Shown here: positions 20,577-29,721 of the stretch, one piece after another | How positions within the stretch are numbered: the stretch's first letter is position 1 | Layout of the letters: each line of letters starts with the position of its first letter | Assembly (NCBI GenBank): GCA_020540725.1 | Contig: JAJBSL010000011.1 | Span: 1 to 64,000 of the forward strand | Reading direction: 5' to 3' | Origin: Lachnospiraceae bacterium EP-SM-12S-S03 | Lineage (GTDB): Bacteria; Bacillota; Clostridia; Lachnospirales; Lachnospiraceae | Length of the DNA: 64,000 nucleotides | The notes under the pieces: model-generated | Seen by the model: the letters and a program-made list of their open reading frames with translations, nothing else | Database searches by the model: none | Told to the model about the DNA's origin: nothing | Position numbers and translations under genes: made by a program

Positions 20577-22656
20577 GCTGACCCGCGCGGAAAAGAAACA
20601 GATAGCGGCGGTTATCCGGCAGGCAAAGGGGGACGGGAAAGCCCACACCGCACAGCAGACCATTCCCTATCTTGCCATGTACCCGGACGGTATCTGCAAA
20701 GTGGCGCAGCGGAAATATTCAAAAAGCATTGCTTTTGAGGACATCAACTATCAGCTTGCACAGGCAGATGATAAGACCGCCATTTTTGAAAACTGGTGCG
20801 ATTTCCTCAACTACTTTGACGCGAGCGTGAACGTGCAGCTTTCTTTCATCAATCAAGGCTCACAGCAGGAACAGGCAGCGCGGGCAATCCATATCCCGCC
20901 GCAAAATGACGATTTTAACTCTATCCGCACTGAGTATTCCGATATGCTGAAAACGCAGCTTGCCAAAGGGAACAACGGGCTTGTAAAGCACAAGTACATC
21001 ACGTTTTCCATTGAAGCGGACAATCCGGCGGCAGCAAGGGCGCGGCTTTCCCGTATTGAAACCGACGTACTCAACAATTTCAAGGTGCTTGGCGTATCGG
21101 CGCACCCCTTATCGGGCTATGAACGCTTAAAGGTGCTGCATGGGGTATTCCACCCGGCAGGCGAGCCGTTCTCATTCTCTTATGACTGGCTGACCCCGAC
21201 GGGGCTTACCACAAAGGACTTTATCGCCCCGTCCTCTTTCAAGTTCAGGGAGGGACGCTACTTTGCTATGGGGAAAAAGACGGGGGCGGTATCGTTCCTT
21301 GAAATCCTTGCCCCGGAGCTAAACGACCGTATCTTAGCGGATATGTTGGACTTGGAAACAGGGGTTATTGTCAATCTCCACATTAAAAGTATCGACCAGT
21401 CGGAAGCAATCAAGACCATTAAGCGCAAAATCACAGACCTTGACAAGATGAAGATTGAGGAACAGAAAAAAGCGGTTAGAAGCGGTTACGATATTGACAT
21501 ACTCCCGTCCGACCTTGCCACTTTCGGAAATGAAGCAAAGAATTTATTGCAGGATTTACAGAGCCGCAACGAGCGAATGTTTCTTCTCACGTTCCTTGTG
21601 GTAAACATGGCAGACACGAAGCGGAAACTGGAAAATGACATTTTCGCGGCGGCGGGCATTGCACAGAAATACAACTGCGCCTTGACCCGTCTTGACTATC
21701 AGCAGGAAGCGGGGCTGATGTCCTCTATCCCTTTGGGGGAGAACCTTATCCCTATTCAGCGAGGTTTGACGACGAGCAGCACCGCTATTTTTATTCCGTT
21801 CATCACACAGGAGCTATTTCAGACCGGGGCTGCCCTTTATTACGGGCTGAACGCTTTAAGTAATAACATGATACTCTGCGACCGCAAGCAGCTTAAAAAC
21901 CCCAACGGGCTTATCTTGGGAACACCGGGCAGCGGAAAATCCTTTGCGGCAAAGCGGGAAATCACAAATGCCTTTCTCATTACCGACGACGATATTTTTA
22001 TCTGCGACCCGGAAGCCGAGTATTTTGCCCTTGTAAAGCGGCTTGGCGGGCAAGTGATACGATTATCCCCGACCGGGAAAGGCATGGACGGTACGCCCCA
22101 GTATGTGAACCCTATGGATATGAACCTTAATTACAGCGAGGACGACAGCCCCCTTGCACTGAAAAGTGATTTTATCCTGTCCCTCTGCGAGCTTGTCATT
22201 GGCGGCAAGGAGGGCTTGCAGCCCGTTGATAAGACCGTCATTGACCGCGCCGTAAGGAATGTGTACCGGGACTATCTTGCTGACCCTGTACCGGAAAAAA
22301 TGCCTATTTTGGGCGACCTTTACGACGAGCTGTTAAAACAGCCGGAGCCGGAAGCTGCCCGTATTGCGGCGGCGTTGGAACTGTATGTTTCCGGCAGTCT
22401 TAACGTGTTCAACCACAGAACTAACGTGGAACTTTCTAACCGCCTTGTCTGCTTTGATATTAAGCAGCTTGGAAAACAGCTCAAAAAATTAGGTATGCTC
22501 ATTGTGCAAGACCAGATATGGAACCGCGTTACCATTAACCGGGCAGAAAAGAAATCTACCCGCTACTATATGGACGAATTTCATTTGCTCTTAAAAGAGG
22601 AACAGACCGCCGCTTACAGTGTGGAGATTTGGAAGCGTTTTAGAAAATGGGGAGGT
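20524..22656 (+). CDS. virB4: VirB4-type conjugation ATPase, exon 1
   Basis: The first 711 codons of the channel ATPase start with TTG ten bases after AAAAGGAGG. Walker A (GTPGSGKSFAAK) and Walker B (RYYMDEFHLLL) are both in this part. The ORF continues 54 bases past 22656 and stops at 22710, but the family sequence breaks off after RKWGG. The family continuation (IPTAITQNIKDLL) resumes in frame at 23013. The gene is therefore split by a 356-nt insertion, best read as a group I intron. If spliced, it encodes 809 aa, the family's normal length. Without splicing, the C-terminal 98 residues are lost. Confidence 0.92.
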
Positions 22657-23012
22657 AAACAGGCACAGTCCCTACAATCTTGCAAATGGGGATTGTGTAT
22701 GCCGTCTTAACCGAAGCCGAAAAGAACGGTTAAGAATATCAGCGGAGAAGAAAACGGGAAAGGTTTTGCAATCCTAATCCGAGTGGAAGTGTCAAGGTAA
22801 TACTTGATACACACGCAACGCATAGGGCTTGACCCCCGGTTTGCAATAGCCGGGAATATAACAGCCCCACGAGGCTCCGCTATCGTTTCGGTCTGCGGCA
22901 TAAACCGCAGGATAAAAAGATATGCTATGCCGGGTATGAACAGACATACCGCTGAAAATGGGCGAAAGCCCCGGAGGGACAGATAAAAAACTGTCCGCTA
23001 ATCACACAACAG
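22657..23012 (+). ncRNA. Group I intron (subgroup IA-like), ORF-less, in virB4
   Basis: The 356-nt insert follows a T (GGAGGT) and ends in G (CACAACAG), the group I splice-site rules, and its removal restores the virB4 frame exactly. Helices that can be drawn: P3 AGCGGAG (22741) with CTCCGCT (22875); P4 CGGG/TCCG around the GGGAAA...AATCCTAATCCG segment; P6 GTGTCAAG (22789) with CTTGATACAC (22803); P7 GCATAG (22820) with CTATGC (22925); an extra hairpin CCCGG/CCGGG between P7 and P3 (P7.1, an IA trait); P8 CTGCGG/CCGCAG (22893); J8/7 AAAAAGATAT; P9 GGTATG/CATACC and two further hairpins. A P1 with a U-G pair at the splice site is possible using GUCCCU. No endonuclease gene is inside. Splicing is not proven. 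Confidence 0.82.
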
Positions 23013-23309
23013 ATACCCACAGCTATCACGCAGAACATCAAGGACTTGCTTGCTTCCCGCGAGGTGGAAAATATCTTTGAAAACTCTGATTTTGTCCTCA
23101 TGCTCAATCAGGCGCAGGGCGACCGGGCTATCCTTGCAAAGCAGCTAAATATCAGCCCACAGCAGATGAAATATGTAACCCACACCGAAGCAGGCGAAGG
23201 ACTTATCTTTTACGGAAATGTGGTGCTGCCCTTTGTAGACCATTTCCCGAAAGACACCGAGCTTTACCGCATTATGACGACGAAGCCGGAGGAAGTGAGC
23301 AGCCTATGA
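23013..23309 (+). CDS. virB4: VirB4-type conjugation ATPase, exon 2
   Basis: 98 codons encode the conserved C-terminus of VirB4 (ASREVENIFENSDFVLML, QLNISPQQMKYVTHTE, LPFVDHFPKDTELYRIM). The first codon ATA joins the GGT at 22656 in frame to give WGGIPTAITQ. There is no start codon or ribosome site at its head, so it is made only if the intron is spliced; an internal ATG at 23046 has no ribosome site. The stop overlaps the next gene as ATGA at 23306-23309, keeping the operon's coupling. Confidence 0.88.
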   Translation: MPTAITQNIKDLLASREVENIFENSDFVLMLNQAQGDRAILAKQLNISPQQMKYVTHTEAGEGLIFYGNVVLPFVDHFPKDTELYRIMTTKPEEVSSL

Positions 23310-25249
23310 AACAGTTAAAACCACGCGATAAAATCACACAGAAAATGACCCGCGACGGTGCGGTGGAAGTCAACGAAACACAGCAGACCGCCGAGCGTAT
23401 CAGCAGCCGGGAAGCAGACAGCAACTTTTCACAGCCGGACACCGCTACCGCAGAGCGCGTCATGGAACACCTTGACGCAGCCCATACCCGAAAGGCAAGC
23501 AAAAAGGCAGTCAAGAAAGCGCAGGAAGCTACCGTTTTGCGTACTTCCACTTCCCGCTTGCAGTTTACCGACGAGGAACGGGCAACGCCGGAACTGGAAA
23601 CTTACATCAAAAAATCAGAAAAAGCAGCCGACAAACTGGACGCGGCAAAGGCAGCTCTCCCGAAGCAGAAGAAACTGGTAAAAGAGCGCACCTTTGAGGA
23701 AGCCACCGGAAAGGCAAAGACCCGGCTTCACTTTGAGGAACAGGAAAAGCCCCTACCCGGCGGCAAACCCCACAATAATCCGTTATCCCGCCCCGCGCAG
23801 GAAGCGGGTATTTTTGTTCACAACAAAATCCACAGCGTCGAGAAAGACAATTCCGGCGTGGAGGGCGCGCACAAATCGGAGGAACTTGCCGAGCGCGGCG
23901 CAAGGTACGGGACGCAGAAACTAAAACAGGGCTACCGCAGCCATAAGCTGAAACCCTACCGGGAAGCGGCAAAGGCAGAACGGGCAGCGTTTAAGGCAAA
24001 CGTCAATTTCCAGTATCACAAAGCCTTGCAGGAAAACCCGCAGCTTACAAGTAATCCCTTTTCCCGGTTCATGCAGAAACAAAAAATCAAACGCCAGTAT
24101 GCAAAGACGGTAAAGAAAGGCGGCGCAGCTACCGCCAAAGCAGCCGCCGGAGCGTCCCAAACAGCAGCAAAAAAAGCGGCTGCCTTTGCAGGGCGACACC
24201 CGGCAGGCGTGATAATCGCTATCACCGCGCTGCTTCTGTTCATCATGGTATCGGTAGGGCTTTCCTCTTGTGGGGCAATGTTTTCCGGCAGCATGAACAG
24301 CGTGTTAGGGACTTCCTACACGTCCGAGGACAGCGACCTTGTGGCAACGGAACAGAGCTATGCCGCAATGGAAAACGAACTGCAAAGTGAGATTGACGCT
24401 ATCGAAAGCACCCACAGCGGCTATGATGAATACCGCTATGACCTTGATACTATCGGGCATAACCCACATGAGCTTGCGTCTTATCTGACTGCCCTTTTGC
24501 AGAGTTATACCCCGCAGAGCGCACAGGCAGAGCTAAAGCGGCTGTTCGGCTTACAGTACACCTTGACGCTGACGGAAGAAATCGAGATACGCACCACCAC
24601 CGACGAGGAGGGCAACGAGGAAGAATACGAATACCGTATCTTAAATGTGAAACTGACAAACAAGCCGATTGCTTCCCTTGCGGAAGAACTGCTGAACCCA
24701 CAGCAGTTTGAAATGTTCAAAGTGTACTTACAGACACAGGGCAACAAACCGCTGATTTTTGGCGGCGGCTCCCCCGACGGTAGCCCGTCCGAGGATTTAA
24801 GCGGCGTAGAGTTTGTAAACGGCACACGTCCCGGAAACCCGGAGCTTATGGAGCTTGCAAAGCAGCAAGTGGGAAATGTGGGCGGCTACCCCTATTGGAG
24901 TTGGTACGGCTTTAACAGCCGCGTGGAATGGTGCGCCTGCTTTGTGTCATGGTGCTACAATCAAGCCGGAAAAAGCGAACCCCGCTTTGCAGGCTGCGAA
25001 TGGCAAGGCGTTCCCTGGTTCCAGTCAAGGGGACAATGGGGCGCGCGGGGCTATGAGAATATCGCACCGGGCGACGCTATCTTTTTCGACTGGGATTTAG
25101 ACGGTGTTGCCGACCATGTGGGGCTTGTGCTTGGCAGGGACGGCAGCCGCGTCTATACCGTTGAGGGCAATTCCGGCGACGCCTGCAAGATAAAAAGCTA
25201 CGACCTCAACTATCAATGTATCAAAGGCTATGGGCTGATGAACTGGTAA
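23306..25249 (+). CDS. CD1108-type mating-channel protein with CHAP peptidoglycan hydrolase domain
   Basis: This 647-aa protein has a long charged Lys/Ala/Glu-rich N-terminal half (1-285). One membrane helix follows at about 292-318 (AGVIIAITALLLFIMVSVG), then an extracellular region. The C-terminal CHAP/NlpC-P60-like domain (about 510-647) has the catalytic cysteine in WCACFVSWC and the histidine in DHVGLVLGRDG, then VEGNSGD. It would open the cell wall for the conjugation channel (VirB1 role). Translation is coupled to virB4 by ATGA overlap. The family and order match clostridial ICEs. Confidence 0.9.
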   Translation: MKQLKPRDKITQKMTRDGAVEVNETQQTAERISSREADSNFSQPDTATAERVMEHLDAAHTRKASKKAVKKAQEATVLRTSTSRLQFTDEERATPELETYIKKSEKAADKLDAAKAALPKQKKLVKERTFEEATGKAKTRLHFEEQEKPLPGGKPHNNPLSRPAQEAGIFVHNKIHSVEKDNSGVEGAHKSEELAERGARYGTQKLKQGYRSHKLKPYREAAKAERAAFKANVNFQYHKALQENPQLTSNPFSRFMQKQKIKRQYAKTVKKGGAATAKAAAGASQTAAKKAAAFAGRHPAGVIIAITALLLFIMVSVGLSSCGAMFSGSMNSVLGTSYTSEDSDLVATEQSYAAMENELQSEIDAIESTHSGYDEYRYDLDTIGHNPHELASYLTALLQSYTPQSAQAELKRLFGLQYTLTLTEEIEIRTTTDEEGNEEEYEYRILNVKLTNKPIASLAEELLNPQQFEMFKVYLQTQGNKPLIFGGGSPDGSPSEDLSGVEFVNGTRPGNPELMELAKQQVGNVGGYPYWSWYGFNSRVEWCACFVSWCYNQAGKSEPRFAGCEWQGVPWFQSRGQWGARGYENIAPGDAIFFDWDLDGVADHVGLVLGRDGSRVYTVEGNSGDACKIKSYDLNYQCIKGYGLMNW

Positions 25250-25280
25250 GCAGCCCCAAAAAGAAAGGAGAATTTACTTT

Positions 25281-25532
25281 ATGGCAAACAATAAAATTGA
25301 CCGTATCAATAAGGAAATCGCAAAGACCCGCGAGAAAATCACAGAATATCAAAACAAATTAAAAGGACTGGAAGCGCAGAAAACCGAAGCGGAAAACCTT
25401 GAAATTGTGCAGCTTGTACGCGCTATGCGTATGACCCCACAGGAACTTAACGCCATGCTCAAAGGCGATACTATCCCCGGCATGACAGCCACAGACTATG
25501 AAGAACAGGAGGAAAATGCAGATGAAGAATAA
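25281..25532 (+). CDS. DUF4315 family protein
   Basis: This 83-aa protein is a single predicted coiled coil (residues 3-40, ITEYQNKLKGLEAQKTEAE) followed by a short helical VRAMRMTPQELNAML segment and an acidic tail. It matches DUF4315 proteins always found between the CHAP protein and DUF4366 in these elements. AAAGGAG lies upstream. It overlaps the next gene by 11 bases. It may be a channel accessory factor; the function is unknown. Confidence 0.85.
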   Translation: MANNKIDRINKEIAKTREKITEYQNKLKGLEAQKTEAENLEIVQLVRAMRMTPQELNAMLKGDTIPGMTATDYEEQEENADEE

Positions 25533-26250
25533 ATTCAAACAGACCATGACAGCCCTTTGTGCCGCCCTTATCCTTATGGGCGGTTTTTCTGTCCCTGCCT
25601 ATGCACAGGGGACAGCCACAGAGCCGCCTACAGAGGACGCGACCAACGACAGCAATGTAGTTGTGGAGGAAAAAGAAGAAACGCCGCCCCTTACCCCAAA
25701 GGGCAACGCAACACTGGTGGACGATTTCGGCGGCAATAAGCAGCTTATCACTGTTACCACCAAAGGCGGCAATTATTTCTATATCCTCATTGACCGGGCA
25801 GCCGAGGGGGAACAGACCGTACATTTCCTTAATCAAGTGGACGAAGCCGACCTTATGGCACTGACCGAAACCGGGGAAGCCACGAAAAAACCGGAAGTCT
25901 GCAACTGTACGGAGAAATGCGAAGCCGGAAAAGTAAATACGTCCTGCCCTGTATGTGCAACTACTCTGACAGGCTGCACAGGCAAAGAACCTACCCCAAC
26001 ACCCACAGAGCAGCCGGAAGAACCGAAAGAAAAAGGGGGCAATCCCGGCGCGGTGCTTGCCTTAGTCCTCTTTGTGCTGCTTGGTGGTGGCGCAGTGTTC
26101 TACTACTTTAAGTTTGTAAAACCGAAGCAGAACGTGAAAGGAAACACCGACCTTGAAGATTTTGACTTTGAGGACTACGACGAGGACGAGCCGGAAGCAG
26201 ATACCGGGGAAACTTCCGAAGATGAAGAAACGGAGGAAGAAACCCTATGA
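25522..26250 (+). CDS. DUF4366 family surface protein
   Basis: The 242-aa form starts at MKNKFKQTM (AGGAGG ten bases upstream; in-frame starts at 25498 and 25516 are possible). A signal peptide (residues 1-28, ending AYA) is followed by an extracellular domain with a NYFYILIDRAAEGEQTVHFLNQ core and a cysteine cluster (CNCTEKCEAG, CPVCATTLTGC). A membrane helix (about 175-197) and a strongly acidic cytosolic tail follow. This is the DUF4366 layout of Tn1549-type elements. A mating-channel surface role is inferred. Confidence 0.88.
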   Translation: MKNKFKQTMTALCAALILMGGFSVPAYAQGTATEPPTEDATNDSNVVVEEKEETPPLTPKGNATLVDDFGGNKQLITVTTKGGNYFYILIDRAAEGEQTVHFLNQVDEADLMALTETGEATKKPEVCNCTEKCEAGKVNTSCPVCATTLTGCTGKEPTPTPTEQPEEPKEKGGNPGAVLALVLFVLLGGGAVFYYFKFVKPKQNVKGNTDLEDFDFEDYDEDEPEADTGETSEDEETEEETL

Positions 26251-26429
26251 CCCTGTTTACCGACAATCCCTTTGAAAAGATGATGATACAGAAACCGAAC
26301 AGGCGGCGTGATAATGCGCCGCCTGTTCTTTATCCCCCGGCTTGTGCTTCCTGCCCTTATAAGGGACAGTCCCCTTGTGTGGGGTACTGTATCAGAAAGA
26401 TTGAAAACAAACAACCGACAGAACGATAA
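26247..26429 (+). CDS. Small cysteine-rich ICE protein
   Basis: This 60-aa protein starts by ATGA overlap with the DUF4366 gene. Four cysteines in two pairs (CASCPYKG and CVGYC) could bind a metal ion. The N-terminus is NPFEKMMIQKPNRR, and similar short proteins occur at this operon position in related elements. It is the last gene before an AT-rich cargo patch. The function is unknown. Confidence 0.65.
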   Translation: MTLFTDNPFEKMMIQKPNRRRDNAPPVLYPPACASCPYKGQSPCVGYCIRKIENKQPTER

Positions 26430-26521
26430 AAAGATATACTTGCGATATGGAATATGATATAATTGTTCCAACCATAGGAAATGACAGAGTTAAACAAATT
26501 TGAAGTTGAGGAAAAGAAAGA

Positions 26522-26770
26522 ATGGAAGATAAAAAGATATTGCTTGATAATATTGATAAAATTCATACAACCGAAATGGGAATTGATAGAATTAAAAGAA
26601 ACCTAAAAATAGATACAGCAGATGTTGTTGAGTATTGCAAAAATAAGGTGTTGGATAAAAATTGCAATATATACAAACAGGGTAAAAATTGGTATTGCGA
26701 AGTTGAAAATATCAAAATTACTATCAATTCATATAGTTATACAATTATCACAGCACATATTGTTAAGTAA
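26522..26770 (+). CDS. DUF3781 domain protein (AT-rich cargo)
   Basis: This 82-aa protein resembles DUF3781 (core KNWYCEVENIKITINSYSYTIITAH). The start has GAGGAAAAG upstream. Base use is far more AT-rich than in the transfer genes on either side, so with the next gene it is a separately acquired cargo cassette. The biochemical role of the family is not known to me. A 92-base AT-rich gap with a TATAAT-like box (TGATATAATTG near 26453-26463) precedes it and may be its promoter. Confidence 0.75.
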   Translation: MEDKKILLDNIDKIHTTEMGIDRIKRNLKIDTADVVEYCKNKVLDKNCNIYKQGKNWYCEVENIKITINSYSYTIITAHIVK

Positions 26771-26792
26771 AATCGGACTTTGGAGTGAAATT

Positions 26793-27266
26793 ATGGACTA
26801 TATAATACGAGAAATGAGAAGTGAAGAATACTGTTTATTAAGTGATTTTTTGTACGAAGCGATTTATATTCCAGAAGGAATTGAACCGCCACCTAAATCA
26901 GTAATAGAATGTCCAGAATTACAAGAATATATCGTTGAGTTTGGAAATCGAAAACACGATAAAGCCTTAGTTGCAGAAATGCAGGGAAATGTAATAGGAG
27001 CTATTTGGGTAAGAATTATGAATGATTATGGACACATTGATAATGATACTCCATCGCTTGCTATGTCTGTCCACAAAAAATACAGAGGATTAGGCATTGG
27101 AACTTCATTATTGAAACAACTATTACAGGTAGAAAAATTGGCTGGATATTCAAAAATATCCTTATCCGTTCAGAAAAGTAATTATGCAGTCAAGATGTAC
27201 GAGAAAGTGGGATTTACTGTTGTTGATGAAAATAATGAGGAATATATTATGATTGTAAATCTATAA
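26793..27266 (+). CDS. GNAT-family N-acetyltransferase (AT-rich cargo)
   Basis: The 157-aa form starts at MDYIIREMRSEEY, 22 bases after the DUF3781 stop. The acetyl-CoA site shows as SVHKKYRGLGIGTSLLKQLL, and the C-terminal motif as KSNYAVKMYEKVGF. The substrate is unknown; it could be a small molecule, antibiotic or protein N-terminus. Shared AT-rich composition and close spacing with the DUF3781 gene suggest both moved in together between the DUF4366 region and topB. The gap 27267-27389 holds no gene. Confidence 0.88.
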   Translation: MDYIIREMRSEEYCLLSDFLYEAIYIPEGIEPPPKSVIECPELQEYIVEFGNRKHDKALVAEMQGNVIGAIWVRIMNDYGHIDNDTPSLAMSVHKKYRGLGIGTSLLKQLLQVEKLAGYSKISLSVQKSNYAVKMYEKVGFTVVDENNEEYIMIVNL

Positions 27267-27389
27267 CCGAAAGCTACAGTTTGTCAAATTATTTTACTAT
27301 TTCATATCGCACAATTTTATACAATCACTTGTAGGAGCAATCGAAAAATCGGTTGCTCTTTTCTTTTACCCGAAAGGAGGAACTTATAT

Positions 27390-29480
27390 TTGATTTTAGT
27401 TATTGCAGAAAAGCCCAGTGTGGCGCAGACAATCGCTGCCGTACTTGGGGCAAAGGAAAAGAAAGACGGATTTCTCACAGGAAGCGGCTATATCGTTTCT
27501 TGGTGCGTAGGACATTTGGTAGGGCTTGCGGAAGCTGCCGCCTACGGGGAACAATATAAAAAGTGGAGCTATGACAGCTTACCGATTTTGCCGCAGGAAT
27601 GGAAGTACACCGTTGCTTCTGACAAGGAAAAGCAATTCAAAACCCTAAAAGAGCTTATGCACCGGGCAGACGTTTCCGAAGTCGTCAATGCCTGCGACGC
27701 AGGGCGCGAGGGAGAACTCATTTTCCGTTTTGTCTATGAAATGGCGGGCTGCAAGAAACCTATGCGCCGCCTTTGGATTTCCTCTATGGAGGACAGCGCA
27801 ATCAAAGAGGGCTTTTCCCGTCTGAAGAACGGCGAGGAATACGACGCGCTCTTTGCTTCCGCATTATGCAGGGCAAAGGCTGACTGGTTAATTGGTATCA
27901 ATGCCACCCGCCTTTTCTCTGTCCTTTACAATCATACCTTGAACGTGGGGCGCGTACAGACCCCAACCTTAAAAATGCTTGTTGACCGGGACGCAGCGAT
28001 TACCACTTTCAAGAAAGAAAAATACTACCATGTGCGCCTTGCCTTATCCGGCGCGGAAGCTGCAAGTGAAAGAATTTCAGATAAGGCAGAAGCAGACGCA
28101 TTAAAAACGACTTGCGAAGCGTCAAAAGCAGTCTGTACTTCCCTTTTGAAAGAGAAAAAGACCGCAGCCCCGCCGAAACTCTTTGACCTTACTTCTTTAC
28201 AGAGGGAAGCAAACCGCCTGTTCGGATATACGGCAAAACAGACCCTTGACCTTGCACAAGCCCTGTATGAAAAAAGACTTCTTACTTATCCGAGAACAGA
28301 CAGCAGCTATCTTACTGACGACATGGGCGACACAGCGGCGGGCATTATTAAGCTGCTTTGCGGAAAATTTTCTTTTATGGCGGGAAAAGACTTCACGCCG
28401 GAGCTTGGAAAGGTGCTGAACAGTAAAAAGGTATCAGACCACCATGCCATTATCCCTACTATGGAGCTTGCAAAGACCGACCTTGCAGCGCTGCCGGAAA
28501 GCGAAAGAAATATCCTTACTCTTGCCGGGGGGCGTCTTATTATGGCGACTGCTGTACCGCATACCTTTGAAGCGGTTACAGCAGTTTTTGAGTGTGCCGG
28601 ACAGTCCTTTACCGCAAGGGGAAAAACGGTACTGTCCGACGGGTGGAAAGAGATTGACCGAAAATACAGGACAGCCTTAAAGAACAAGCCCGAAACGGAC
28701 GACGCAGACAGCGACACAGAAAATACCCTGCCGCCATTTACCGAGGGACAGACCTTTGAAAATCCGGCGGCAACGGTAACGGAGCATGACACAACACCGC
28801 CAAAACCTCACAACGAAGCGTCGCTGCTCTCTGCTATGGAGCGCGCCGGAAACGAGGACACCGACCCGGACGCAGAACGCAAAGGGCTTGGAACTCCCGC
28901 CACCCGCGCCGCCGTCATTGAAAAACTGGTAAAGGGCGGCTTTGTGGAGCGAAAAGGCAAGCAGCTACTTCCCACAAAGGACGGTATCAACCTTGTGTGC
29001 GTCCTGCCGGACACCTTGACAAGCCCGCAGCTTACCGCAGAATGGGAAAACAATCTGACGCAGATTGCAAAAGGCAAGGAAGACCCCGCCGCATTTATAG
29101 AGGGTATTGAGGATATGGCGCGGGAACTGGTAAAGACCTATCCGTTTCTTTCTGATGATAAAGCGCAGATGTTCAAGCCGGAACGGGAAGCGTTGGGAAG
29201 CTGCCCCCGCTGCGGTTCTCCTGTCTATGAGGGAAAGAAAAACTACTATTGCAGCAATAAGGAATGTAGCTTTACCATGTGGAAAAATGACCGTTTCTTT
29301 GAAGAACGAAAAGTAACCTTTACCCCAAAAATTGCCGCGGCACTCTTAAAATCCGGCAAGGTAAATGTGAAAAAGCTCTATTCCCCAAAGACGGGCAAAA
29401 CCTACGACGGAACTATCGTATTGGCTGATACGGGCGGGAAATATGTCAACTACCAGGTGGAGCTTCCGAAGAAAAAATAA
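27390..29480 (+). CDS. topB: DNA topoisomerase III, element type
   Basis: This 696-aa type IA topoisomerase starts with TTG after CGAAAGGAGG. The TOPRIM domain is at the N-terminus (VIAEKPSVAQTIAAVLG, then ACDAGREGELIFR). The active-site tyrosine lies in RLLTYPRTDSSYL at about residue 304. The C-terminus has one four-cysteine zinc finger (CPRCGSPVYEGKKNYYC) and a basic tail. Element-encoded TopB enzymes act on DNA during conjugative replication. The gene is complete and followed by a terminator inside the first oriT-like copy. Confidence 0.93.
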   Translation: MILVIAEKPSVAQTIAAVLGAKEKKDGFLTGSGYIVSWCVGHLVGLAEAAAYGEQYKKWSYDSLPILPQEWKYTVASDKEKQFKTLKELMHRADVSEVVNACDAGREGELIFRFVYEMAGCKKPMRRLWISSMEDSAIKEGFSRLKNGEEYDALFASALCRAKADWLIGINATRLFSVLYNHTLNVGRVQTPTLKMLVDRDAAITTFKKEKYYHVRLALSGAEAASERISDKAEADALKTTCEASKAVCTSLLKEKKTAAPPKLFDLTSLQREANRLFGYTAKQTLDLAQALYEKRLLTYPRTDSSYLTDDMGDTAAGIIKLLCGKFSFMAGKDFTPELGKVLNSKKVSDHHAIIPTMELAKTDLAALPESERNILTLAGGRLIMATAVPHTFEAVTAVFECAGQSFTARGKTVLSDGWKEIDRKYRTALKNKPETDDADSDTENTLPPFTEGQTFENPAATVTEHDTTPPKPHNEASLLSAMERAGNEDTDPDAERKGLGTPATRAAVIEKLVKGGFVERKGKQLLPTKDGINLVCVLPDTLTSPQLTAEWENNLTQIAKGKEDPAAFIEGIEDMARELVKTYPFLSDDKAQMFKPEREALGSCPRCGSPVYEGKKNYYCSNKECSFTMWKNDRFFEERKVTFTPKIAAALLKSGKVNVKKLYSPKTGKTYDGTIVLADTGGKYVNYQVELPKKK

Positions 29481-29485
29481 CTGAA

Positions 29486-29585
29486 TAGCAAGCATAGGAA
29501 AAGAGTACCCTTTTCCGTAAAATCCCTGCTTTCTCTACCGAGAACGGCGGGGATTTTTGCTTGTTGGGAAGTGTCCCAAACCCTC
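29486..29585 (+). repeat. oriT-like block, copy 1 (after topB), with terminator
   Basis: A 34-bp segment (29486-29519) and a 29-bp segment (29557-29585) are exact reverse complements of 38168-38201 and 38102-38130 beside the mob genes. The first holds the inverted repeat GGAAAAG/CTTTTCC and the second TTGGGA/TCCCAA. The spacer differs between copies: here it is a topB terminator hairpin (AAATCCC with GGGATTT and a T run, 29519-29557). The gap 29586-29721 carries the ribosome site of the next gene and no other gene. Confidence 0.65.
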
Positions 29586-29721
29586 TGTTTTGTGGAGGGT
29601 TTTACCCTCTGAAATCTTGAAAAAATCTATAAAATCTTTGGCAAAAACGCGGGCGCGGGGTACTGAATGATGAAACCGGAACATTCAGCGTCCGCGCTGC
29701 CCTTTGGAAAGGAGGTTACAC

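Noticed and set aside
22657..23012. Group II intron or insertion sequence as explanation for the virB4 insert
   Set aside because: The insert does not begin GTGYG, has no domain V hairpin, no reverse transcriptase, no transposase, no terminal inverted repeats and no target duplication, while group I helices can be drawn in order.
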